Shown: positions 14,779 to 21,182 of the stretch, piece after piece | How the letters are laid out: each line of letters opens with the position of its first letter | Position numbering within the stretch: position 1 is the first letter of the stretch | Origin: a virus | Length of the DNA stretch: 21,182 bases | Direction: 5' to 3' (one strand) | Virus record (IMG/VR): IMGVR_UViG_3300033153_001173 | Span: 1-21,182 of that record | Translations under genes and position numbers: made by a program | The notes under the pieces: model-generated | The model's input: only the letters and a program-made list of their open reading frames with translations | What the model was told of the DNA's origin: nothing | Databases searched by the model: none

Positions 14779-16301
14779 GTGAGTCAAGAGATAGGTTACT
14801 AGCGGAAGCGGAGGGATTGTCTTACGAGGCTTTCCTGCAGCAACGTGCTGATGCTGATGCCGAAAGGCAAGCAGAGTACGAAGCTAACCAGATTAAGCGG
14901 CTTGCTTCTATGGAGGGAGTGTCTGAGGAAGAGGCTGCTTCTATGGTGGAGGGACCATACAACGACGGTGAAATTACTGATCCGTACCGTGGTGACGGTC
15001 CAGACCCACAAGACCTCACTGTGAGTGCCCCAGATTCCGCTGAGACCCCCGAGGATGCCCCAGCTGATGATTCTACGTCTACGGGTACTACCAGCTCAGG
15101 GTCGGGTTCTGGCAGTGGTTCTGATGGAGATGCAGCAGACGAGGACTTAACTGGCTCTCCTGCGGCAGTCAGCCTGCATATCCTAGATAGCAACAAGATG
15201 AACTGGTACCGAGACTCATCCTCAGACAAGTGGTATGTGACCTACGGTATGGCTAATTCGTCTATGGAGGTTCTGTTTGAAGCAGACCCCGATCAGATGG
15301 ATGCCCTCTTTGGTGTGGGTGCACGCCCTGACAACTTCACAGATATGTCGTTCACTGCCCTTGTGAGGGGAGAGAACATTACGTTCTCCGGCAACATCTC
15401 TGAGATGGAGGGTGAAGGCAACTTTGATGATGAGGTAGCTAAGGTCACAGCGTTGGCTTTGGATGATGGTGTGCTCCCCTCGTGGGCGAGTGACAGCGGT
15501 GCCGCAATGGACATCATCTACGTGGCACAAGCAGAGCAGAAATCTGCTGACTGGGTGCTTACCAAGATTTCAGAACTTCCCCAATTCAAGGAGAGGTTCC
15601 CACATATCAATCAGATCATGGCTTCGGGCAACCTGTCCCTCGCTGACAGTATCACAGGCTTCTTGGAGTATGAGGCAGGAGTCACACAGGCTCTCAGTGT
15701 TTCCGGGCTGGCTACTGATGCAGTGACCCCAGAGCTTATCGGTAGTCTCATTGAAGGCAACCACTCCTTAACGGAGATTGCGACTACCACAGCCACGTTC
15801 AAAAGGATGCAAGACTACGCCCCTGCAATGGATGCATTCAACCAAATTTTGCAGCAACAGGGTATGGCTCCTATCACCACAATCGGTGGTATGTTTGAGT
15901 TCATGAACGGGGAAGCCCCCGCCGATGTGTACGAAGTTTACGAAGCTAGTTCATTGGCAGAAGCAGCGCAGGGCGCTGGCTTGGGCGATGTGTTCTCTGC
16001 CGAGGACGCTATCAACGCAGCCATCTCCGGTGACTACTCTCTCGAATCGGCTAGCGCAGCCTTCTCTAGTGCTGCCAACATGCTCCTACGCCTCCGTAAC
16101 GAGGTGGACCTTGGAGCCTACGGTTTGAACGCCGACGAGCTTATCGACATCAACTTGGGACGAGTTCCCCAGTCTGGTCGCAACTCGGCAGAGATTGAGG
16201 ACAGCATAGGGCGGGCTATCCAGTCTGCGAAGGGCAGTCTCAAGAAACGTCAAAGCTCTTTAGGCAACAACACTCTGGCTGGTTTACGCCAAGAAGGCTA
16301 G
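14775..16301 (+). CDS. Hypothetical virion-associated protein with a repeated helical module (508 aa)
   Basis: ATGA coupling to the previous gene fixes the start. Residues 1-60 are charged and helical, and 61-128 are an acidic Asp/Ser/Gly/Thr linker (GSGSGSGSDGDAADEDLTGS). Residues 130-230 are a mixed globular region. Residues 285-345 and 365-440 look like two copies of a helical unit: compare TPELIGSLIEGNHSLTEIA with SAEDAINAAISGDYSLESAS. The segment ISELPQFKERFP at 265-276 resembles a helical motif I associate with large structural proteins near capsid genes in some bacteriophages, but I cannot name the family. There is no cysteine. It closes the coupled cassette; an 87-bp gap follows. Confidence 0.8.
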   Translation: MSESRDRLLAEAEGLSYEAFLQQRADADAERQAEYEANQIKRLASMEGVSEEEAASMVEGPYNDGEITDPYRGDGPDPQDLTVSAPDSAETPEDAPADDSTSTGTTSSGSGSGSGSDGDAADEDLTGSPAAVSLHILDSNKMNWYRDSSSDKWYVTYGMANSSMEVLFEADPDQMDALFGVGARPDNFTDMSFTALVRGENITFSGNISEMEGEGNFDDEVAKVTALALDDGVLPSWASDSGAAMDIIYVAQAEQKSADWVLTKISELPQFKERFPHINQIMASGNLSLADSITGFLEYEAGVTQALSVSGLATDAVTPELIGSLIEGNHSLTEIATTTATFKRMQDYAPAMDAFNQILQQQGMAPITTIGGMFEFMNGEAPADVYEVYEASSLAEAAQGAGLGDVFSAEDAINAAISGDYSLESASAAFSSAANMLLRLRNEVDLGAYGLNADELIDINLGRVPQSGRNSAEIEDSIGRAIQSAKGSLKKRQSSLGNNTLAGLRQEG

Positions 16302-16388
16302 AATACCCCTATCTTTGTGGCCTCCCCAGTGCCACGAACGTAAGCCGCAAAATCTGGGTGATCAGCGGCATCAACATAGGAAATGAAT
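16302..16388 (+). promoter_or_regulatory. 87-bp spacer with two short hairpins before the scaffold gene
   Basis: GTGGC/GCCAC (16317-16321/16331-16335, nine-base loop) and GCCGC/GCGGC (16344-16348/16365-16369, 16-base loop) are perfect five-bp stems. Neither is followed by a T-run, so they are not typical terminators. AGGAA at 16378-16382 is the ribosome site. This is the first real gap after a long coupled operon and a reasonable place for an RNA-processing or promoter signal, but no convincing -35/-10 pair is seen. Confidence 0.3.
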
Positions 16389-16925
16389 ATGAGTGAAGAA
16401 GTATCAATCCGCAATCAACGGGATCAGATAAACACTTTGGAGAAGCAGGTTAAGGCTTTGACAGGGGAACGAGACACACTTGCAACGGAGAACCGACAGT
16501 TCGCTGTTCGGAACGCTTTTGTAGACGAGGGATATTCGGCTGAACACGCAGAGCTTTTTGCTTCTGTGAATGAAGGCGAAGCAACCTCCGAAGCAATTGA
16601 CACCTTCGTAACCAAGTATGGCTTGTCCCAGCAAGGGACCACCGACTCCGAAGAGGCAACTGAAACCGATGGTGGAGGAGACCAGTCCGATAGTGGTACT
16701 GGGTCTAGCAAGCTTGCAGGAATGTCTGGTGGTGGATCAGGGGCAGGCTCTGGTGGCGCTGACGGCGCTGGTGGAGAGTCTTTGACCAGACAAGAGTGGC
16801 AAGCCTTATATGCAACAGACCCGGCTGCGGCTAACGATGCCGTCCGTCAAGGTAGAGTACAGGTTTCTTCGGTTGACACCCCGGTTGCACCGGGCGTGAA
16901 TCCGTTTGATAAGTCTCCCGAGTAA
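16389..16925 (+). CDS. Capsid scaffolding protein
   Basis: ATG at 16389 is chosen over ATG 16383 because it puts the AGGAA site at about seven bases; the two products differ by two residues. The 178-aa protein has an N-terminal coiled coil (SIRNQRDQINTLEKQVKALT), an acidic helical middle, a long Gly/Ser/Asp linker, and a C-terminal helical motif LTRQEWQALYATDPAAANDA typical of scaffold tails that bind the coat. Location immediately before the major capsid gene, size and composition fit a scaffold that guides prohead assembly. There is no cysteine. No protease domain is visible. Confidence 0.75.
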   Translation: MSEEVSIRNQRDQINTLEKQVKALTGERDTLATENRQFAVRNAFVDEGYSAEHAELFASVNEGEATSEAIDTFVTKYGLSQQGTTDSEEATETDGGGDQSDSGTGSSKLAGMSGGGSGAGSGGADGAGGESLTRQEWQALYATDPAAANDAVRQGRVQVSSVDTPVAPGVNPFDKSPE

Positions 16926-16954
16926 TCTTTCTAAACCGCCAAAAATCTCATAAG

Positions 16955-16962
16955 AAAGGAGG
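16955..16962 (+). promoter_or_regulatory. Very strong ribosome binding site of the coat gene
   Basis: AAAGGAGG at 16955-16962 sits seven bases before ATG 16970, the best Shine-Dalgarno match in the window. A pyrimidine stretch CTTTCT at 16927-16932 can pair with AGAAAG at 16953-16958 and would cover its edge. This fits high expression of coat protein. Confidence 0.85.
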
Positions 16963-16969
16963 AAACTAG

Positions 16970-17845
16970 ATGGCTAGTGATTTTGCAACAAATCCTACAA
17001 ACACTACGACCTACAATGATGTCAGTTATGCTGCGATCATTCAGGACGAAGTGAAGGATGCCCTTATGGCAGTTGTGGTTACACCCGGCTTGCTTGATTT
17101 TCATGATCTTGCAGGCTCTGCATCTCTCGCTGTCAAGATTCCAAAGGCGGATAAGTTCACAGCTGCAGCTGTTGCCGAAGGTACTGAGTTGGCTAACACC
17201 GCTCTCACCTCGGCCTCTGTAACTATTACAGCATCCGAAATTGGGATCATGGCTACGATTACTGATGTTCTGGAAGTGTCCGACATCCCCGCTGCCCACT
17301 CTGCTCGTTTGAAGCAGCTTGGTCGTGCGATGGGTGACAAGGTGGACGTTGACATTTGTGCTCTCTTCGGTGGATTCACCGGAGGTGTTGGTACAACTAC
17401 TGTCAACATCGCTTTGACTGACATTCTGGATGCGATCTACAACCTTGAGGTTAACGATGCGGCTGGTCTTGGTCCTCTCGTGGGTGTTCTGCACCCTCGT
17501 CAGACTGCAGACCTTCGTACCGAGCTTGAAGCTGATTCAGCTTCAATCTACAACTCAGGGATGAATACCGACACGCTTTCAAAAGCGAATGCCGGTTACT
17601 TTGGATCGTGGTTCGGTGTAAGCATCTTCCAGTCCACTAACGTCCCAACGGCTAACGCCGCTGCGGACCGTGAAGGGGCAATTTTCGTCAAGGATTACGC
17701 ACTTGGTATGGTTCAGAAATGGGCTGCCAAGGTAGAAATGCTCCGCTGGGCACCCATTCGAGGATGGGTTCTCGTTGCCACCGCTAATTACGGTGTCGGT
17801 GAGATTGAAGACCTTGCAGGCGTGGCAGTAACAACTGACGCATAG
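16970..17845 (+). CDS. Major capsid protein (HK97-like fold)
   Basis: The 291-aa product follows the scaffold and has the strongest ribosome site in the window. The pattern KFTAAAVAEGTELANTALTS (62-81) followed by VTITASEIGIMATITDVLE (84-102) is the N-arm/E-loop type region seen in HK97-fold coats. A long spine-like helix region is at 112-135 (ARLKQLGRAMGDKVDVDICA). HPRQTADLR at 175-183 and the C-terminal strands MLRWAPIRGWVLVATANYGV fit the A and P domains. It forms the icosahedral shell around packaged DNA. It has one cysteine (C130). A terminator-like hairpin follows at 17904, as expected for a highly expressed structural gene. Confidence 0.9.
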   Translation: MASDFATNPTNTTTYNDVSYAAIIQDEVKDALMAVVVTPGLLDFHDLAGSASLAVKIPKADKFTAAAVAEGTELANTALTSASVTITASEIGIMATITDVLEVSDIPAAHSARLKQLGRAMGDKVDVDICALFGGFTGGVGTTTVNIALTDILDAIYNLEVNDAAGLGPLVGVLHPRQTADLRTELEADSASIYNSGMNTDTLSKANAGYFGSWFGVSIFQSTNVPTANAAADREGAIFVKDYALGMVQKWAAKVEMLRWAPIRGWVLVATANYGVGEIEDLAGVAVTTDA

Positions 17846-17903
17846 GATGTGGTGACTACTCAGCCCTAATTGGGTAGCCCGAGGGATGGCAAGGGAACAA
17901 ATC

Positions 17904-17940
17904 GGAGTCGGGGCCATTCACCCGAACTCCACTTTTCTTT
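17904..17940 (+). terminator. Intrinsic terminator after the coat gene
   Basis: GGAGT-CGGG (17904-17912) pairs with CCCG-A-ACTCC (17921-17930) as a nine-bp stem with one bulged A and an eight-base loop. It is followed by ACTTTTCTTT (17931-17940). The U-tract is interrupted by one C, so it may be a partial terminator that leaves downstream genes at lower level. The next gene's ribosome site starts at 17941. Confidence 0.7.
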
Positions 17941-17951
17941 AGGAGGAAAGT

Positions 17952-18665
17952 ATGGCTAAGGCCGAAGAAGTGCAAGTAGACGATGTTGAAGAAGTAGAAA
18001 GCAACATCACCGACGATATGCGTGAGGCCGCCAAAGCCTCCAACGTTGCTCGTAATGAGCTACGAAAGAAAGATGATGTTACGAAGGGCGTAAACGTTCT
18101 TCGTAGGGGAGGCAGCCGCCGCAAGGCTGTCATGACGGAATCAGATATTCCGTACCCTTCCAACGTTCATGGCGATGACTATGAATTCTATTCTCCCTCT
18201 GGACTGGCATCTGTCATTCCTGAGGGTGTTGACATCGCCGACAACTCTGACGATCAGGAGTTTATGATCGACGGGGATAGGATCAAGAATCTGGCGTTTG
18301 ACACGCCGGGTCGTAACCTTCCCAAGAAGAGGCTTTACAACATCAAGGCTATCCATAAGGATGGTCGCATTGTTCAACTGCCGTTTGAGGCGCAGATTCA
18401 GAACAATGCTGGTGGCGACGAAGCGGATGCTATCGGCCTACGCCGGTACCAGCGCAAGGGAATGTATGTGCTCATTGATTGGGACACACTCATTCCAGTG
18501 TACTGTGCATCGTGGGACTGCTGGGCGCAGGCTGTAGGAGGCACCGCCTTCTGCTCCGAACGTCACGGTAAGCACACCATGCCAAACCGTTACAAGGATG
18601 CTCAGGGTGTAAACGCTGGGGTCTTTGGAGATAACGCTACCACTGCCCGTACGTGGCAAGTATGA
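17952..18665 (+). CDS. Head-region protein with a C-terminal zinc-finger-like Cys/His cluster (237 aa)
   Basis: AGGAGGAAAG at 17941-17950 sets the ATG at 17952. The N-terminal 60 residues are highly charged, acidic then basic (NELRKKDDVTKGVNVLRRGG). The middle is a mixed domain. The C-terminal segment has C185-x4-C190-x10-C201-x3-H205-x2-H208 (VYCASWDCWAQAV, FCSERHGKH), which could bind zinc. It lies directly downstream of the coat gene and its terminator, so a minor head or head-completion role is possible. No named family is recognised. It contributes three of the few cysteines in the window. Confidence 0.8.
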   Translation: MAKAEEVQVDDVEEVESNITDDMREAAKASNVARNELRKKDDVTKGVNVLRRGGSRRKAVMTESDIPYPSNVHGDDYEFYSPSGLASVIPEGVDIADNSDDQEFMIDGDRIKNLAFDTPGRNLPKKRLYNIKAIHKDGRIVQLPFEAQIQNNAGGDEADAIGLRRYQRKGMYVLIDWDTLIPVYCASWDCWAQAVGGTAFCSERHGKHTMPNRYKDAQGVNAGVFGDNATTARTWQV

Positions 18666-19255
18666 GTGAGGAAGCCGGAGGCGGCGTTCTACTCATACCA
18701 CCCACTAAGGAACTCGTACACACTAACCTCGTAGACACACACCAATCTAAGCAGTCCATTCACAAGGACTTGCTCAAAACAGGAGAAGACTTAGGCGAGG
18801 GATTCACAATGCAGGACGAGCCTGTGCTTGTCCAGCGGGATCAGCGGGGTGAGATTGTGAAACTCACTCCGCTATCCGAACTTCCGGGAGTGGAGTATGA
18901 GCAGGCTGCTCCCCCTGTGGAGGCTGACCTGAAACGTCAGCCCACTCCGGTGAAGATGAGCAGGTCGGACAAGCGCAAGTTTCATGCTGTGCTAGCTCGC
19001 AGACTGTTCAACCACTATTCGGACTTGGACCCGGGCTATCCGGGATTCAATCCGTTAAGAGATGGCATTCCTGTGGACCCAGTGGACCGACATCCTATGG
19101 CTCTGCAGCCCGATAAGACAGGGGCGAAGCTCAAGTACGCCACTGCTGCCGATGTGTACCGCTACCTCAAGGACGTTGTGGCTCAGAGAGCTACCGTGAT
19201 TGAGAAGAAGAATGGTACCACAGGCATAATGGGACAAGCCGTTAGAATCGAGTAA
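18662..19255 (+). CDS. Hypothetical head protein (197 aa)
   Basis: ATG at 18662 overlaps the previous stop as ATGA and is preferred over a GTG three codons earlier. The N terminus (residues 8-60) is flexible, with a LIPPTKELVHTNLVDTHQSK stretch. The C-terminal part (residues 98-195) is basic and mixed: MSRSDKRKFHAVLARRLFNH, then GYPGFNPLRDGIPVDPVDR. There is no cysteine. No family is recognised. The context between a coat-adjacent gene and a head-tail adaptor suggests a head-completion or structural protein, by position only. Confidence 0.75.
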   Translation: MSEEAGGGVLLIPPTKELVHTNLVDTHQSKQSIHKDLLKTGEDLGEGFTMQDEPVLVQRDQRGEIVKLTPLSELPGVEYEQAAPPVEADLKRQPTPVKMSRSDKRKFHAVLARRLFNHYSDLDPGYPGFNPLRDGIPVDPVDRHPMALQPDKTGAKLKYATAADVYRYLKDVVAQRATVIEKKNGTTGIMGQAVRIE

Positions 19256-19264
19256 GATAGGCGC

Positions 19265-20173
19265 ATGGCACTTACCGCAACCACAGTACAAGAGCGGGTA
19301 CTAGAATACCTGTATGGTGGCAACCAAACCGAAAGACCTTACGAGAGGATATTGGATCAGCTCGTGGGTCTTACTGCTATGGATGCGGGAACTACCGTGT
19401 GGCCTCAAGCCACTGCCGATGCGTATGACGACTTTGCCGTTGGAGATGTCCTAGAGATGCCTTCGGGTGAGCAGGTTTTCATTCGTACTCAGTCAGCTTC
19501 GTCCATCACTGTAATCCGGGGGTACAACGGCACCACTGATGCTGACCCCGGCACCTCCGAGCAGTTCTTTCTGGTTAAGAAGAACGCTCGGTTCACGTTG
19601 AAGCAGGTAGACACTGCCGTGGCTTCCACAATTTTCTCTTTCATGGGGCTTGGTCTCCATGATGTCAGCGAGGCTACTGAGGCTCGTGCTGCGGCTACAG
19701 ACATTCATGCTCTGGCAGTCGCCGACGCTAGGGCGCTATCCGCCTACTACTTGGGAGATTCTCCTGAGTACCACAAGAGGTATCTGCCGTTCAACCCACA
19801 ACAGGTGAACACTGGCATACCAGAAATACAGATTTTAGAGTGGCATGATGTCAAGGACACGGAAGCGTTCTACATCAGGTACACTCACCCCTATCTGCTC
19901 GTCACAGATTTGCCCACGGAACTAGAGGAGATTGTCGTCATTGGCGCTGTCTCGCTACTTCTTGGGCGGACCATTGCCCCTCGTACTATGGACCCCGGCG
20001 CTCGTACTGATCGTACTGTCCAGCCGGGACAGTCGGTGCGAGATGGGCGGTGGTTCCAATTCGAGTTCATTACCCGAGTACGGGCGGAGGTTGCTAGGCA
20101 AGCTGTGGAAGAGATGAGGCACCTACAGGGTGCGTCTACTCGCTACACTCGTGCCCAAAGGTGGCGAGCCTAG
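19265..20173 (+). CDS. Head-tail adaptor/connector-type protein (302 aa)
   Basis: It starts nine bases after the previous stop, with only a weak upstream AGATAGG. Residues 35-110 form a beta domain with the pattern VGDVLEMPSGEQVFIRTQS followed by ITVIRGYNGTTDADPGTSEQ. This GDxxE...V.RGY.GT... arrangement is one I associate with head-tail joining proteins in many phages. Residues 120-160 and 265-300 are helical, and the end is basic (HLQGASTRYTRAQRWRA). There is no cysteine. Its position after capsid genes and before a tail-type protein fits an adaptor joining the portal to the tail. A podovirus-type tail tubular role is the alternative. Confidence 0.6.
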   Translation: MALTATTVQERVLEYLYGGNQTERPYERILDQLVGLTAMDAGTTVWPQATADAYDDFAVGDVLEMPSGEQVFIRTQSASSITVIRGYNGTTDADPGTSEQFFLVKKNARFTLKQVDTAVASTIFSFMGLGLHDVSEATEARAAATDIHALAVADARALSAYYLGDSPEYHKRYLPFNPQQVNTGIPEIQILEWHDVKDTEAFYIRYTHPYLLVTDLPTELEEIVVIGAVSLLLGRTIAPRTMDPGARTDRTVQPGQSVRDGRWFQFEFITRVRAEVARQAVEEMRHLQGASTRYTRAQRWRA

Positions 20174-20380
20174 ATGATTGATTCTGAAAATCACATCTCT
20201 CTGGATGGTGTCAAGTACCGTCTGGATGAGGCTGCCGAAGGTGAGCACTATATCAGAGCTGGTGAGCCGCTGCGCCCACCCAACGCTCAGGTAGTTCAGG
20301 GGGAGACTGGACAGAAGTTCCAGATGCGCCCCGACACGCTCCTGTGGTCAATCACTGATTGGTCTGGTGGCTGGTGTTGA
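20174..20380 (+). CDS. N-terminal part of a tail-type protein, frame broken after 68 codons
   Basis: It starts directly after the previous stop (TAGATG). It reads MIDSENHISLDGVKYRLDEA, then RAGEPLRPPNAQ and LLWSITDWSGG, and ends W-C-stop. The beta-strand opening and the final TDWSGG are the beginning of a domain that in related phage tail proteins, as I remember them, continues past WSGG with a Gly-x-Asp/Phe segment and a P-G-R/GP strand. That continuation is present here in the +1 frame (AGVDVFSRPGRVRPGP). The 68-aa product is therefore probably the front half of a longer protein, joined by recoding or broken by a mutation or assembly error. Confidence 0.6.
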   Translation: MIDSENHISLDGVKYRLDEAAEGEHYIRAGEPLRPPNAQVVQGETGQKFQMRPDTLLWSITDWSGGWC

Positions 20381-20384
20381 TGTG
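20366..20384 (+). other. Frame change site (+1 or -2) or coupled restart
   Basis: Frame 0 reads TCT GGT GGC TGG TGT TGA. The frame beginning at 20370 reads GCT GGT GTT GAT GTG TTC and stays open to the window end. Joining needs a +1 shift (WSG-AGVD) or a -2 shift (WSGG-AGVD). TGATGTG (20378-20384) also allows restart at GTG 20382 two bases after the stop. Confidence 0.5.
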
Positions 20385-21182
20385 TTCTCTCGTCCGGGGC
20401 GTGTCCGTCCCGGTCCACGGCTAGATACCGTGGCAATCCCAACGGACACCAACGGCAACTACGGAGGTGCTTGGGCACCTGCAGGCACTGACCTGTACTT
20501 CGTGGGCTACGACCGTGTTTACACCTACGTCATCTCTACGGACACTTGGACGCAGAAGGGTGACACGGCAGGCTTCGAGTGTGAAGGCTCTAGTGCTGTT
20601 GCTGACGACGATTTCATTTGGTGGTCTGACGGCACAAGGCTCGTCAAGTACACCCAAGCTGGCGACACGGTGGCGTACATCGCTGCTGCCGCTACAGCTT
20701 CGGGTACTAACCAGATGCCAGTGGCTCTCCTGAACGAGAACGTCTACTGGGTGAATCACTACGACGGCACCGTTCAAGAGGTTGACAGGACTTCGGACGC
20801 AGAGATAGAGATTGACAACTGGGGAGAGATAGCTACTGACTCTTCTGTGGTGGCTGGTAACGGGCGTGTCTACGTCGGCTACAACTCCACGGATAACAAC
20901 GCTGCCATCATCAGGGAGATTACTCCCACCACGGCTGCTGGTCCCGGCTACGGCGCAGAGGTTCTGCGTCTTATCGGCTTCGATATTGAATCCTTGTGGT
21001 TCCACGGAGGTACCCTGTACTTCTCAGGCTCCTACTCGGATGGTACTGCCTTCGCCAACAACGCTGTTATGTACCTATTGCCTGATGGCACCTATGGTTC
21101 TCTCGGCAAGTCGGAGCGCCAAGCTCCCTTCCGTGGAGACAAGCTGGGCGGTCGCCTTCTTAGCTCCTTTGGGATTACCCAG
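20382..21182 (+). CDS. Tail-type beta-propeller-like protein, continues past the window
   Basis: From GTG 20382, or continuous with the previous frame from about 20370, 267 codons run without a stop to the last base. The product has a repeating pattern of short strands that suits a propeller or repeat beta fold: GTDLYFVGYDRVYTYVISTD, then DDFIWWSDGTRLVKYTQ, ENVYWVNHYDGTVQEVDRT, GNGRVYVGYNSTDNNAAIIR and GGTLYFSGSYSDG. These blade-like units recur about every 40-60 residues. Such proteins commonly form tail fibres or distal tail structures that contact the host; that is by analogy. The C terminus lies outside the window. One cysteine (FECEG). Confidence 0.65.
   Translation, partial: MFSRPGRVRPGPRLDTVAIPTDTNGNYGGAWAPAGTDLYFVGYDRVYTYVISTDTWTQKGDTAGFECEGSSAVADDDFIWWSDGTRLVKYTQAGDTVAYIAAAATASGTNQMPVALLNENVYWVNHYDGTVQEVDRTSDAEIEIDNWGEIATDSSVVAGNGRVYVGYNSTDNNAAIIREITPTTAAGPGYGAEVLRLIGFDIESLWFHGGTLYFSGSYSDGTAFANNAVMYLLPDGTYGSLGKSERQAPFRGDKLGGRLLSSFGITQ

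Noticed and set aside
16383-16388. ATG at 16383 as scaffold start
   Set aside because: It would leave only one base between the AGGAA site and the codon; ATG 16389 has normal spacing.

Overview
The window is a contiguous piece of a tailed double-stranded DNA bacteriophage genome. It holds the packaging and head genes, and every credible gene lies on the + strand. Diagnostic genes are a RepA-type hexameric ATPase, a complete terminase large subunit, a portal protein, a coiled-coil/glycine-rich scaffold, an HK97-type major capsid protein and a head-tail adaptor. Shine-Dalgarno sites and ATGA/TGATG/TAATG start-stop overlaps point to a bacterial host and translationally coupled operons. The host genus cannot be read from the sequence. 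No tape measure or tail tube is seen before the window ends, which is compatible with a podovirus-like virion but does not prove it.

Layout. (1) 1-334 has no convincing full-length gene. It holds the end of a short reading frame (17-codon leader or tail of an upstream gene, ending at 88), a possible extended -10 promoter, and a ~150-nt segment closed by a perfect 14-bp inverted repeat that runs into eight T. The same 5' arm can also pair with other nearby copies of CCGACT. I read it as a candidate noncoding RNA or attenuator. (2) 335-2190 has two tiny genes in very C-poor sequence, the ATPase, and two small unknown genes. (3) 2190-5839 is terminase and portal. (4) 5841-16301 holds four consecutive genes (124, 2518, 336 and 508 aa) that fill half the window and contain no cysteine in 3486 codons. 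The 2518-aa protein has a coiled-coil centre, a degenerate ParB-like segment, and a C-terminal staphylococcal-nuclease-like domain with partly changed active-site residues. I infer that these are internal or ejected virion proteins. (5) 16302-17940 is scaffold, major capsid protein (very strong ribosome site) and a likely intrinsic terminator. (6) 17952-20173 is a zinc-motif protein, an unknown head protein and a head-tail adaptor. (7) 20174-21182 is a tail-type protein whose N-terminal domain is split by a +1 (or -2) frame change near 20366-20382 and which runs off the window.

How the parts fit: the ATPase probably belongs to the end of a replication module. Terminase, portal, scaffold and coat build and fill the head. 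The cysteine-free cassette sits where many phages place internal or ejection proteins, and it is the most promising undescribed system here, together with the structured 5' RNA. No tRNA, rRNA, CRISPR array, insertion sequence, integrase or lysis gene was seen.
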